NCBI GenBank assembly: GCA_016715205.1 | Contig: JADKBC010000005.1 | Location: 62,001 to 126,000 of the forward strand | Length of the DNA stretch: 64,000 nucleotides | Direction: 5' to 3' | From: Holophaga sp. | GTDB taxonomy: Bacteria; Acidobacteriota; Holophagae; Holophagales; Holophagaceae | In this document: piece after piece, positions 1 through 8,997 of the stretch | Numbering within the stretch: position 1 is the stretch's first letter | Layout: each line of letters starts with the position of its first letter | Notes under the pieces: model-generated | Databases searched by the model: none | The model's input: only the letters and a program-made list of their open reading frames with translations | Told to the model about the DNA's origin: nothing | Program-made: the position numbers and the translations under genes

Positions 1-3000
1 TTTGATTTCCTGCATCGAACCCCGGCTGCCTTCAGCCTAGTCCCTGCAGCCGCCCTCATCGCCTTCACGATTTCCTGCGGAGGCACTAGCGATGCAGTGA
101 AGAACCCCGCCCCCGCAATCTCGGCCTTCACGACGGGAACCGTTGCCGGTTCCGTCTTCACGCCCACGGCCCCCGGGACGACCATTTCCATTGCCAGCGG
201 CAACAGCGTCACGTTCCGAGCCAATTTCGCCGTGAAGGATGGAAGCGCCGTGGTGATGCCGGGGAATATCCCAGTCATCAGCAACGTGCCCTTCACCATT
301 CCCAATATCACGACCACCACCACGTACACCCTCACCGTGACCAGCGGGGACGGCCAGAAGGCCACTGCCACCACCGCGGTCAATGTGCTTGCCGTGCCTG
401 CGATCTCGGCCTATTCCAATGAGGATGCCACCTACTATGTGGGTGTCCAGATCCCTACCAATACGCCCACCGTCACGGGCGCCACGCCCATAACCTACAG
501 CGTGCTCCCCGCCCTTCCGGCAGGCCTCAATCTTAATACCACGACGGGCGCCATCACCGGCACACCCCAGCTCATCAGTGGCCAGACCACCTACACCATC
601 AAAGCCACGAACTTGGTGGCCCCTGCCGGCACCACCCACGATATCAAGATCGCCGTGGCGGCCACGCCCATCACCTTCAGCGCCTCCAGCACCACCATCA
701 CCCTGGGCGACTCTTTGATCTTGAGCTGGGACGCCACTTCCGTCTCCAACCTCTTCAGCGCCGTCACCATCAGCGCGACCCCGACGGATGGCACCCTCGT
801 GGGCCCCTTCAACCTTTCGGGCTCGAAGAATGTCAGCCCGATCACAACCACCACCTATACCCTGTCGGCCACGCCGACGGCTGGCGGTCCTGCCGTCATC
901 AAGGCCGTGGATGTCACCGTGGGCGCCGCCCCTGTGCACTTCACATCCTTTTTAGCCGCTCCCACGGTCGTTCCGATGGGGGATATTTCCAACCTCAGTT
1001 GGACCTTCACGGGCATTCCCACGACTCTGACCCTGGACTCCGTCAACGTGCTGGGGAACAGCGGTGCGACGGTCACTCCCGTCCGTCGCCAGACCTTCAC
1101 CCTGGTCGGCTCGAACGGGATGGGAAGTGACTCCACCACAGTCAAGGTAGCAGCCCGGGGCCTCGATCTCCTGGCCGGCGGAATCGCCGGTGCTGGTATG
1201 CGCGATGGCACGGGTGCGGCTGCCCAGTTCAACAACCTCCAGGGCATGTCCTTCGACGCGTCCGGAAACCTCTACATTGCCGATTACGGCAACTTCCTAA
1301 TTCGCAAAGTGACACCTGGCGGCGTCGTGACGACCTTCGCCGGCCAGGCAGGAGTGAAGGGACTCCTGGATGACGCCGATCCCAAGGTGGCGACCCTCAA
1401 TGGCCCCAGGGCCATCGATATCGACGCATTCGGGAACATGATCGTGTCCGATGGTGGCTCGAGCGCCACGGGCAAGCTTCGGCTCATCAAGCCCTCCGGC
1501 GCCGTGGTTACGGTGACGGGCGCGGATGCCTGGGTGAAGCAGCCCTGGGACTTCGCGATCGATTACGCGGCCAGCACCTCTGGAGCCATCATGGGCTGGG
1601 TGGTGGATTACACCAATCGTTCCGTGACCAAGCTCTCCATCGACACGGCCACGGCCGTCGCCACCGTGCAGGCGGGAATGGGCACCGTGGGCCTTGTGGC
1701 CACGCCTGCATTCAGTACCACCAGCGGCCTCTCCGTTGATGGCACAGGCATTCTCTACATCGCCGATTCCGGCAATCAGCTCGTTCGAGCCGTCAAGGGC
1801 ACCACCGTTTCTAACCTCGCTGGCGTGGCGGGGACCACCGGAACACCCGCGGTCACCAACCCCGCTCTCGCCTGCGTCAACAAGCCCTATGGGGTCGTCA
1901 CCTCGACTTCGGGGGCCGTCACCACCGTCTACATCGCCGACAAGGGCAACAATGCCATCCGGAAACTCCAGGTAGACAACACCGCCACTCCTCCCATGCC
2001 CGTTGCTGGCTCCACCATCGATCTCATCGCAGGCTCCAGCACAGGTCTCGTAATCGGCGCCGCGGACGGCTCCGGAGCGACCGCGACCTTCGCCGGTCCC
2101 CAGGGCATCGCGCTCAATGGGACCACTCTCTACGTCACGGATTCGGGCAATCCCGTTCAAACGGGCTACTACAGCAACACGGTGCGCGCCATCGACACCA
2201 GCGTGCCCGCCAACACTGTCACAACCTTCCTGGGCACTTCCGTCGGGGCAACCTCGGGAAATACGGACGGCCTTGGCGCAGCAGCTTCTTTCAAGCTCCC
2301 CGTCGGTATCGCACGGGATAGCCAGGGCAACTACTTTGTTGCCGATAGTGGCAACGGGTCCATCCGGAAGGTCACGGCCGACGGCCTAGTCAGCACGACC
2401 ATCGCCACGGGACTGACGAATCCCGCCTACGTTACTGTTGACTCCGCCGACAATGTCATCTTCATCGAGAAGGCCGCTACGGCTTCCACGTCCAACCTGA
2501 AATACATCCGGAAGTCGGACAACAGCCTCCAGACGGTCACCCTCACCGGCGGCACCCTCACCCAGACCATCGGCGCCCTGGCTGTGGACGGATCGGGCAA
2601 CTGCTACGTCTCCGATGCAGGCTCCATCAAGCAGATCGTACTTGCCACCGGGGCCCTCACCACGTCGACTTTCGTCAGCGGCGGGTCCTACATCGGCGCC
2701 TTGGCCGTGGATTCGACCGGTGCCCTGTATTTCAACGACGCCACCAACGCGGTGATCAAGACCGCCGCGAGCATGACGACGCCGACGGCTTCTCTTACCG
2801 TCATCGGCGGCACGAGTCCCACGGCCGGGTTCGATTCGACCCACATCTCCAAGAATATCCAGGGCATGGTCCTGGGCATGAATCCCGTGAACTCCCACGC
2901 CGTGCTGGTCTTCGCGGACAATACCAACCATGCGATCTGCTACATCGATCTCACAGCTACCGGAACGGTGAACACCATCCTCGGCAAGGGCATCGGCGGG

Positions 3001-3165
3001 TTCTCCAACTTCTTCGGAACCCTTCCCGGCCGCCTGAATACTGGGAGCAATACCCTCGATGGGAGTCTCTACAAGCCCACCGGCCTGACCTTCAACGCCG
3101 ACGGCGACCTGGTGGTTGTCACGAACAACGGTCTCGTCCAGATCACGGCCCCCTTCGGTCAGTGA
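1..3165 (+). CDS. NHL-repeat / Ig-like lipoprotein, 5' end outside the window
   Basis: The reading frame is open from the first base of the window, so the gene starts upstream. A GTG at 97 is only an internal codon. The in-frame peptide before it, ending AALIAFTISC at the TGC codon 76-78, looks like the end of a lipoprotein signal peptide, so the mature protein probably begins at that Cys and is anchored in a membrane. Several Ig-like segments rich in Thr follow; one around 430-640 resembles a putative-Ig (He_PIG) domain (LPAGLNLNTTTGAITGTP). From about 1150 on there are repeated NHL-type blades with the pattern GNLYIADYGN.LIRK, recurring near 1270, 1750, 1930, 2330 and 2590, suggesting a beta-propeller. 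No catalytic residues are visible. The role is unknown; extracellular binding or scaffolding is a guess from the family. Confidence 0.85.
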   Translation, partial: FDFLHRTPAAFSLVPAAALIAFTISCGGTSDAVKNPAPAISAFTTGTVAGSVFTPTAPGTTISIASGNSVTFRANFAVKDGSAVVMPGNIPVISNVPFTIPNITTTTTYTLTVTSGDGQKATATTAVNVLAVPAISAYSNEDATYYVGVQIPTNTPTVTGATPITYSVLPALPAGLNLNTTTGAITGTPQLISGQTTYTIKATNLVAPAGTTHDIKIAVAATPITFSASSTTITLGDSLILSWDATSVSNLFSAVTISATPTDGTLVGPFNLSGSKNVSPITTTTYTLSATPTAGGPAVIKAVDVTVGAAPVHFTSFLAAPTVVPMGDISNLSWTFTGIPTTLTLDSVNVLGNSGATVTPVRRQTFTLVGSNGMGSDSTTVKVAARGLDLLAGGIAGAGMRDGTGAAAQFNNLQGMSFDASGNLYIADYGNFLIRKVTPGGVVTTFAGQAGVKGLLDDADPKVATLNGPRAIDIDAFGNMIVSDGGSSATGKLRLIKPSGAVVTVTGADAWVKQPWDFAIDYAASTSGAIMGWVVDYTNRSVTKLSIDTATAVATVQAGMGTVGLVATPAFSTTSGLSVDGTGILYIADSGNQLVRAVKGTTVSNLAGVAGTTGTPAVTNPALACVNKPYGVVTSTSGAVTTVYIADKGNNAIRKLQVDNTATPPMPVAGSTIDLIAGSSTGLVIGAADGSGATATFAGPQGIALNGTTLYVTDSGNPVQTGYYSNTVRAIDTSVPANTVTTFLGTSVGATSGNTDGLGAAASFKLPVGIARDSQGNYFVADSGNGSIRKVTADGLVSTTIATGLTNPAYVTVDSADNVIFIEKAATASTSNLKYIRKSDNSLQTVTLTGGTLTQTIGALAVDGSGNCYVSDAGSIKQIVLATGALTTSTFVSGGSYIGALAVDSTGALYFNDATNAVIKTAASMTTPTASLTVIGGTSPTAGFDSTHISKNIQGMVLGMNPVNSHAVLVFADNTNHAICYIDLTATGTVNTILGKGIGGFSNFFGTLPGRLNTGSNTLDGSLYKPTGLTFNADGDLVVVTNNGLVQITAPFGQ

Positions 3166-3188
3166 TTTAACCGGACTCGATCCATGCA

Positions 3189-3214
3189 AAGCGCCCCGGT
3201 TCGCCGGGGCGCTT
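3189..3214 (+). terminator. hairpin after the NHL lipoprotein gene
   Basis: Perfect 11-bp stem AAGCGCCCCGG / CCGGGGCGCTT closed by a TTCG tetraloop, 23 bases after the stop codon. There is no clear T-tract behind it, so termination efficiency is uncertain, but the stem is very stable and well placed. Confidence 0.7.
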
Positions 3215-3238
3215 CATGTACCGGGTTATTCTGGTCCC

Positions 3239-4468
3239 ATGCGCATTGAAGCCATCGCCATCGGTACGGAACTGCTCACCTCGGCCCGGGTGGATACGAA
3301 TTCAGTTTGGATCGCGCAGCGGTTGGCGGATCTGGGGCTGGCGTTCCATCGTAAGAGCGCGGTGGGGGATGACCGTGAGGACTTGCGCGGCCTCTTCCTG
3401 GAAGCACTCGAACGCTCGGAGCTGATCATTTGCACAGGGGGTTTGGGGCCGACCTTTGATGACTTCACCAAGGAGTTGTGGGCCGAGGTGCTGAATGCGC
3501 CGCTGGTGGAACACCCTGACATTCGCGCCCAGATCGAAGGCTTTTTTCGCACCCGCAATCGCCCCTGCCCGCCCAGCAACTTCAAGCAGGCGCTGATCCC
3601 GGTGGGGGCTGAAGCCCTGTCCAATCCCATTGGTTCGGCCCCGGGCCTACTTTGGGAAAACCTCCCGGGCTATCCAGACACGCGAATTGTGTTGTTTCCC
3701 GGCGTCCCTCGGGAAATGAAACGGATGTGGGAAGACCAGGTGGAGCCTCGGCTTCGTGCCCTTGCGGGCAAGCCCGTTCACACGTTGCGCCTGCTGGTGG
3801 GGTCCATCGGGGAAAGCGCACTGGATGAGCGCACTGCGGCCCTCCGCGAGAAGCATGGTGGGTTGGATTGGTCGATCCTGGCGAGTCTGGGTTTGGTGGA
3901 ACTGGTGGCCCGCAGCACTGACCTTGAAGCACTGGCGGCCGCCCAGTCGGACTACGAGGCGGAACTTGGAATAGATCGAATCTGCACTGGCACAGGCACC
4001 TTGGAGGCCACGGTGCTGGAGCAGCTCAATCGGAGGGACCAAACGCTGGCCCTGGCCGAGAGCATGACCGGCGGCCGAGTGGCTGCGCTACTCACCGGGA
4101 TTCCCGGCAGCAGCAAGGCCTTGGTGGGTGGGGCGGTGGTGTACTCAGCCCTGGCCAAGGCAGAACTGGCGGGCCTTGCGCCAGATTTCATCGCCACCCA
4201 TGGCACCGTATCCGAACCTGTCACCCGTGCCCTGGCGGAAGGGATGCGAGTGCGCCTGGGCGCCGATTGGGCCATGGCCATCACCGGTAATGCCGGACCA
4301 GAAGAGGACAAAGACGGGCCTGCGCCTGCGGGCACGAGTTTCATTGCAGTGGCTGGCCCCGCGGGAACCCAGATCCTCAACGGTTTTTTCCCCGGCGAAC
4401 GCGCCGATGTGCTGCTCCGTTCCACCCATCAGGCTTTGGATTTCCTAAGGCGCTGCCTGCTGCGCTAA
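3239..4468 (+). CDS. cinA: CinA family protein (nicotinamide-nucleotide amidase domain)
   Basis: 409 residues, normal for full-length CinA. The N-terminal half is a MoCF-like (COG1058) domain starting IEAIAIGTELL, with CTGGLGPTFDD near residue 60. In the family this domain acts on ADP-ribose or NMN derivatives. The C-terminal ~150 residues are the PncC amidase domain (ESMTGGRVAALLTGIPGSS, then HGTVSEPVTRALAEG and ITGNAGPEE), which deamidates NMN in NAD salvage. The usual GIAGPGG loop reads GNAGPEE here, a mild deviation. ATG 3239 is chosen because the family N-terminus begins at this point; the frame extends upstream only through the preceding terminator. No Shine-Dalgarno is seen; TATTCT lies 6 bases before the ATG, so a leaderless transcript is possible. 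Confidence 0.93.
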   Translation: MRIEAIAIGTELLTSARVDTNSVWIAQRLADLGLAFHRKSAVGDDREDLRGLFLEALERSELIICTGGLGPTFDDFTKELWAEVLNAPLVEHPDIRAQIEGFFRTRNRPCPPSNFKQALIPVGAEALSNPIGSAPGLLWENLPGYPDTRIVLFPGVPREMKRMWEDQVEPRLRALAGKPVHTLRLLVGSIGESALDERTAALREKHGGLDWSILASLGLVELVARSTDLEALAAAQSDYEAELGIDRICTGTGTLEATVLEQLNRRDQTLALAESMTGGRVAALLTGIPGSSKALVGGAVVYSALAKAELAGLAPDFIATHGTVSEPVTRALAEGMRVRLGADWAMAITGNAGPEEDKDGPAPAGTSFIAVAGPAGTQILNGFFPGERADVLLRSTHQALDFLRRCLLR

Positions 4469-4477
4469 AGTGCATGA

Positions 4478-5140
4478 ATGCACACGCCAAGCCTTTACTC
4501 CTTCCTACTCTGGTGCCTGGGTGCCTACCTGGCCGGGAGCATTCCCTTCGGGCTGATTCTGGTCAAGCTGGCCGGAAAAGGGGATGTGCGCACCCAGGGC
4601 TCGGGCAACATCGGCGCCACCAATGTCATGCGGGCGGGCGGCAAGGGATTGGGCATCCTGACCCTGGTTCTGGATGCGGCCAAGGGCTTTGCTCCGGTCT
4701 TTCTAGCTAAGCACCTCGGCTATCCCGCCGAGGCCCTCAGCTGGATCGCGTTGGCCGCCACGGCCGGCCATATCTACACCCCTTGGCTGAAATTCCAGGG
4801 CGGCAAGGGCGTGGCCACGGCATTGGGTGCGATCCTGGGTTACCACCCGGCCATGGTGCTGCCGAGCCTCGGCGCCTTTGCCCTGCTGCTGGGCATCTTC
4901 CGTTATGTAAGCCTGGGCAGCGTGGTGGCAGCGCTTCTGGTGATTCCAACGGCCCTGGGGCTATTTGGCGCCTGGGCTTGCCTGCCCTTCCTGATGGAAA
5001 ACCTCGCCCGATATGGGGTGGTGGCCTGGATCCTTCTGCCCATGCTGGTGGTGCGACGGCACGCGGCCAATATCCAGCGCTTGCTGCAAGGCACGGAAGC
5101 CAAACTTTGGGGAGGCAAGAAGGGGGCCCCCGATGCCTAA
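4478..5140 (+). CDS. plsY: acyl-phosphate glycerol-3-phosphate acyltransferase
   Basis: 220-residue membrane protein. It carries the PlsY signature GSGNIGATNVMRAGGK after the first membrane segment, and FQGGKGVATALGAILG, the second conserved loop. Five or more hydrophobic helices are visible. PlsY transfers the acyl group from acyl-phosphate to glycerol-3-phosphate, giving lysophosphatidic acid, the first step of phospholipid synthesis. It lies 9 bases after cinA and overlaps gpsA by 8 bases. Since gpsA makes its substrate glycerol-3-phosphate, the pair forms a functional unit. Confidence 0.96.
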   Translation: MHTPSLYSFLLWCLGAYLAGSIPFGLILVKLAGKGDVRTQGSGNIGATNVMRAGGKGLGILTLVLDAAKGFAPVFLAKHLGYPAEALSWIALAATAGHIYTPWLKFQGGKGVATALGAILGYHPAMVLPSLGAFALLLGIFRYVSLGSVVAALLVIPTALGLFGAWACLPFLMENLARYGVVAWILLPMLVVRRHAANIQRLLQGTEAKLWGGKKGAPDA

Positions 5141-6140
5141 TCACCGTAGGCTGGATATCGCCATTTTTGGCTCAGGTGCCTGGGGCACGGCCTTGGCCAT
5201 GACCTGGGCTCGGCAAGGCGCCCATGTGGCCCTGTGGGGACACCCGCCCGAGGCGGTTCGGGAGTTGGAGGAAACCCGGCGCCATCCCCGGTTGCCGGGT
5301 GCAGAATTGCCACCCAATGTGGTGCCGTTGTCGGATCCCGAACCCGCTTTCCATGCCCCCATCTGGATCAGCGCCCTGCCCACCCAGATTTCAGGTGACG
5401 TCTGGCAACGCCTGGCCGTAGCCACTACCCTTCGTCCGGAACTCCTGATCCATGTCAGCAAGGGCCTGCTGCAGGTCAAGCACCAACGCCTTTCGGAGGC
5501 ACTGGGGCCCATTCTTGGGGTTCCAATCGGGGTGCTCTCGGGGCCTTCCTTTGCCGACGAGGTGGCCCGCGAACTCCCCACGGCCATCGTGTTGGCACTG
5601 CCCCCCGAAATCGAGGAAGAACGGGCTCGACAGATCCAGGCGCTGCTCGCTACACCAAGACTGCGCCTCTACCTGTCGCGGGACATCGCGGGGGTGGAAC
5701 TGTGCGGTGCCCTCAAGAACACCCTCGCCATCGCGGCAGGTTTGGTGGAAGCCTTGGGCTTTGGCAACAACGCCCGTGCCGCCCTCCTCACCCGCGGATT
5801 GGCCGAAATGACCCGACTTGTGGAGAAGCTGGGCGGCCGCTCTGAAACGGCCACCGGGCTGGCGGGCATGGGTGATCTCCTGCTGACGGCCACTGGACCT
5901 CAGAGCCGCAACCGACGGTTTGGGGAAATGGTGGGACGCGGCACCAGCCCGGCGGACGCCACGGCGTCCATGGGCGAACAGGTGGTGGAGGGCGTGTACA
6001 GCACCGAAGCGGCCCTTTCCCTGGCCAAACATTTCGGCATCGAATTACCCATCACCCTGGAGGTTGCCCGCCTGATCAAGGGCGCCGACCCTCAGGAGGC
6101 CGTGAAACGATTGATGCAGCGTTCCTTGAAGTCCGAATGA
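5133..6140 (+). CDS. gpsA: NAD(P)-dependent glycerol-3-phosphate dehydrogenase
   Basis: 335 residues, typical length. The dinucleotide-binding loop IFGSGAWGTALAM is at residues ~10-22. GPSFADEVAR and the catalytic-lysine segment ELCGALKNTLAIAAG follow, then NNARAALLTRGLAEM and GMGDLLLTATGPQSRN. It reduces dihydroxyacetone phosphate to sn-glycerol-3-phosphate in the cytoplasm, feeding plsY upstream. ATG 5133 gives an 8-base overlap with plsY, has a purine-rich GGAGGCAAGAAGG sequence upstream, and starts just before the NAD-binding fold. Longer upstream frames only shadow plsY. Confidence 0.96.
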   Translation: MPNHRRLDIAIFGSGAWGTALAMTWARQGAHVALWGHPPEAVRELEETRRHPRLPGAELPPNVVPLSDPEPAFHAPIWISALPTQISGDVWQRLAVATTLRPELLIHVSKGLLQVKHQRLSEALGPILGVPIGVLSGPSFADEVARELPTAIVLALPPEIEEERARQIQALLATPRLRLYLSRDIAGVELCGALKNTLAIAAGLVEALGFGNNARAALLTRGLAEMTRLVEKLGGRSETATGLAGMGDLLLTATGPQSRNRRFGEMVGRGTSPADATASMGEQVVEGVYSTEAALSLAKHFGIELPITLEVARLIKGADPQEAVKRLMQRSLKSE

Positions 6141-6141
6141 A

Positions 6142-6678
6142 ATGAATCGATCTGTTTTCCCGCTGGTGGTGCTTGCCCTCTGCACCCACTGGATGGGATG
6201 CAGATCGCATCGGGAGGCAACCATGGAACTCCATCTCACGGCCTTCCCCCGCGAAGGGGCCATTCCCAAGCCATTGACCGCAGATGGCATTGATATCTCA
6301 CCGGCCCTTTCCTGGACAGGCGCTCCCGAAAAGACGCGGGCCTTTGCATTTATCATGGATGACCCGGACGCACCCATGGGCCTATGGACCCATTGGACCC
6401 TTTTCAATGTGCCCCCGGGAACTTTGAATCTCGCTGAAAACCAGCCCAAGGCGCCCACCCTACCCGATGGTTCACGCCAGGGGCGCAACACCTGGGGCCG
6501 TTTCGGGTATAACGGACCCTCACCACCACCCGGGAAGCCCCATCGCTATTTCTTCAAGCTCTTTGCTCTGTCCCAATTTCTGGACCTCGACGCCGGTGCC
6601 ACCCGGGAACAACTCGACGACGCCATGAAAGGGAAAATCCTGGCCGAGGCCAGTTGGATGGGCACCTACGGGCGCTGA
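6142..6678 (+). CDS. YbhB/YbcL (PEBP) family lipoprotein
   Basis: 178 residues. A short N-terminal hydrophobic segment ends in HWMGC, a plausible lipobox, so the protein is probably exported and lipidated. The rest is a phosphatidylethanolamine-binding-protein fold of the bacterial YbhB type: PALSWTGAPEKTRAFAFIMD, DPDAPMGLWTHWTLFNVP (the conserved DPDAP ligand-site motif) and FGYNGPSPPPGKPHRYFF. The physiological ligand of bacterial members is not settled. It starts one base after the gpsA stop, so it is likely cotranscribed, and its stop abuts the convergent yicC gene with no gap. Confidence 0.9.
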   Translation: MNRSVFPLVVLALCTHWMGCRSHREATMELHLTAFPREGAIPKPLTADGIDISPALSWTGAPEKTRAFAFIMDDPDAPMGLWTHWTLFNVPPGTLNLAENQPKAPTLPDGSRQGRNTWGRFGYNGPSPPPGKPHRYFFKLFALSQFLDLDAGATREQLDDAMKGKILAEASWMGTYGR

Positions 6679-7554
6679 CTACTCGAGATTCGCCCCTTGT
6701 TCTCGAATCTGGTCCAACACACCCTTGGCTTCCATGACGGCCCTGGTCATGGCAATCCGTTTACACTTTGAGCCGCAAGTATTTAGTTCTCGTAATACTT
6801 CCTGGCTCCACACATCAAGACTTTTCCCGGCCAACTGGCCTTTCTTCAAGCGCTCAGCAAAATCGTCCAGGTGGGATTGGAGCCGCACCAGCTCCTCACG
6901 CACATCCTGGCGCTCGGCCAGGGCCCCGGCTTCAGCGATCACCCGTTCGGCAGGCAACTGACCTTGGAGTTGGGCGTCCTTGAGGAGTTGATCGAGCTTT
7001 TGCTGGTATTGAACGGGCAAATCCACCACCTGGGCATCGGCTTCAACCTTGATGGCCTCGGCCAGCGCGCGCAAACGCTTCAGGGATTCTTCAAAAAAGG
7101 GTTGGAGCCGATGGGCTTCTTGGCTTCGACCCGCGTTCCAGGTTTGTAGGAGGTCTCGCAGTCCACCCAGCACTGCCGACTCCAACCGTTCGGCCAGATC
7201 CGAGGTGGGTGGCAGCCAAGCCCCTGGCAACCGGAAAAAGGCCTCGGCCGTGAGGGGCGGAAGGTTCAGCCATTCCGCATCCTCCTGCCATGCCTTGGCC
7301 ACGGTGCGCAACAGGGGGCGATTCAGTTGTGGTTCCAGACTGGGTTCGTCCATCACCTCCAGCGTGAGATCCACCTTGCCTCGGCTGGCAGCCTCCCGGA
7401 TCGCCCCTCGAATGGCATTCTCCAGCGGAAACAGAGCTGGATGCATGCGCACGTTCAACTCCAGCCCCTTGTGATTCACACTGCGCACCGCCAGACGCAG
7501 CTGGCCCTGCGCCAGGGGCTTAATGAGTTCGGCATAGGCCGTCATGGAACGCAT
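6679..7554 (-). CDS. yicC: YicC family endoribonuclease
   Basis: 291 residues. The N-terminus MRSMTAYAE matches the usual SMTGFG start of the family, followed by the conserved SVNHKGLELNVRMH segment. The C-terminal domain (DUF1732 part) ends with the characteristic ELNTCGSKCKRIAMTRAVMEAKGVLDQIREQ region (LNTxxSKxxD-like); the last positions diverge slightly from the usual SKS.D. YicC proteins are stress-related endoribonucleases. It lies 21 bases downstream of radA on the same strand, so the two are probably one operon. Confidence 0.93.
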   Translation of the reverse strand: MRSMTAYAELIKPLAQGQLRLAVRSVNHKGLELNVRMHPALFPLENAIRGAIREAASRGKVDLTLEVMDEPSLEPQLNRPLLRTVAKAWQEDAEWLNLPPLTAEAFFRLPGAWLPPTSDLAERLESAVLGGLRDLLQTWNAGRSQEAHRLQPFFEESLKRLRALAEAIKVEADAQVVDLPVQYQQKLDQLLKDAQLQGQLPAERVIAEAGALAERQDVREELVRLQSHLDDFAERLKKGQLAGKSLDVWSQEVLRELNTCGSKCKRIAMTRAVMEAKGVLDQIREQGANLE

Positions 7555-7575
7555 GGCTCACCTCACACAAAGGGA

Positions 7576-8958
7576 TCAATAGTCTTCGTTGGCTGCTTCT
7601 TCGGCCTTGGCCTTCAGCCAATCTTTGCTCCGCAGACGTTCCACACTTCGTTCGAGGATGAGTTCCAAGCCCTTGCCGCCTTCCAGACCCATGCGGGGCA
7701 CAGCGGCGCGCTCGAAGCCAAGGCGGGCGCCTTCCTGGATACGCAGGGGAAGCTGAGCCACGGGGCGAACTTCACCCGTGAGGCCCACTTCGCCCATGAA
7801 AAGGCACTTGTCCGCCAGAATGCGTCCGGTGGCGCTGCTGGTGAGGGCGGCAATGACCGCCAGGTCGGCAGCAGGATCTTCCACTTCCAAACCACCTGCC
7901 ACGTTCACGTAGACATCCCGGTCGTGCAATTGCACGCCACCGCGCCGCTCGGCCACAGCACAGAGCATCGACAGTCGCTGGCCATCGATGCCCAGGGCGG
8001 TGCGTCGGGGGATGCCCAGGCCTGCTGAGGCGACCAGGGCCTGGATTTCCACCACCATGGGCCGGGTGCCAGAAAGCACCACGGTGGCCGCGCAACCGGG
8101 CCGGGGCTCCGCATCCAGGAAAAAGGGATTGCCTTCGGCGGCCACCAGACCCTTGCCCGTCATGGCAAAAACACCCAGTTCAAAAGCAGCGCCAAAGCGG
8201 TTCTTCAAGGCCCGCAATAACCGATGATGATGATGACGATCACCCTCGAAGGCCAACACCGTGTCCACGAGATGTTCTAGCACCTTGGGGCCCGCCAGAC
8301 TGCCATCCTTGGTGACATGGCCCACCAGCACCAGAGGCGTGCCGGTGGTCTTGGCCCAACGCGTCAGCAGGGTCGCACAACCGCGCACTTGGCTCACGCT
8401 CCCGGCACTGGATTCGAAATCGGGGTCGAACAAGGTCTGGATGGAATCCACCAGCAGCAGGGAGGGTTTCATCTGTTCGGCCACTTCCAGAATGCGCCGC
8501 ACATCGGTTTCTGCAAACAGGTGGATGCCTGGGTTTTCCGCCCCCAGCCGCTGCGCGCGCAACTTGATCTGGCGCTCACTTTCCTCGCCGCTGGCATACA
8601 GGACGTTGCCAATCGAAGTGGCAGCCCATTGGAGCACAAGCGTGGATTTGCCGATGCCAGGTTCACCGCCGAGCAGCACCACCATGCCGGGCACCACACC
8701 CCCACCCAGCACCCGATCCAGCTCAGCCATGCCCGTGGGCGTGCGTTCCGTATCGCTGGTTTCCACGTCGAGCAGCGGCACTGGCCCGCTGTACTGGCTT
8801 TGCGCGAAGGCGCTGCGGCTGCGGGTGAGGTCCTTGCGCAGGCTGCCTTTCACTTCTTCGATGGTGTCAAAGGCGCCGCAGGCGCCGCACTTGCCCATGG
8901 TGCGCGGATAGCGCGCGCCGCACGCCGTGCATTCAAACAAGGAGGTGATCTTGGCCAT
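7576..8958 (-). CDS. radA: DNA repair protein RadA
   Basis: 460 residues, family length. It has an N-terminal C4 zinc finger (CTACGARYPRTMGKCGACG, residues ~10-28), a RecA-like ATPase with Walker A GGEPGIGKST, the RadA-specific KNRFG motif (ALKNRFGAAFELG) and a C-terminal Lon-protease-like domain (VNVAGGLEVEDPAADLAV, CLFMGEVGLTGEVRPV). RadA is a branch-migration helicase that processes recombination intermediates. It is divergent from the ClC gene with only 39 bases between start codons, so promoters must be very compact or overlapping. Confidence 0.97.
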   Translation of the reverse strand: MAKITSLFECTACGARYPRTMGKCGACGAFDTIEEVKGSLRKDLTRSRSAFAQSQYSGPVPLLDVETSDTERTPTGMAELDRVLGGGVVPGMVVLLGGEPGIGKSTLVLQWAATSIGNVLYASGEESERQIKLRAQRLGAENPGIHLFAETDVRRILEVAEQMKPSLLLVDSIQTLFDPDFESSAGSVSQVRGCATLLTRWAKTTGTPLVLVGHVTKDGSLAGPKVLEHLVDTVLAFEGDRHHHHRLLRALKNRFGAAFELGVFAMTGKGLVAAEGNPFFLDAEPRPGCAATVVLSGTRPMVVEIQALVASAGLGIPRRTALGIDGQRLSMLCAVAERRGGVQLHDRDVYVNVAGGLEVEDPAADLAVIAALTSSATGRILADKCLFMGEVGLTGEVRPVAQLPLRIQEGARLGFERAAVPRMGLEGGKGLELILERSVERLRSKDWLKAKAEEAANEDY

Positions 8959-8997
8959 GGGGCAAGGGTATCAGGTAGGATCGCTAGAGAGGCGCGC

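Noticed and set aside
97..3165. GTG 97 as the start of the NHL protein
   Set aside because: The frame is open to base 1 and encodes a lipoprotein signal before this codon.
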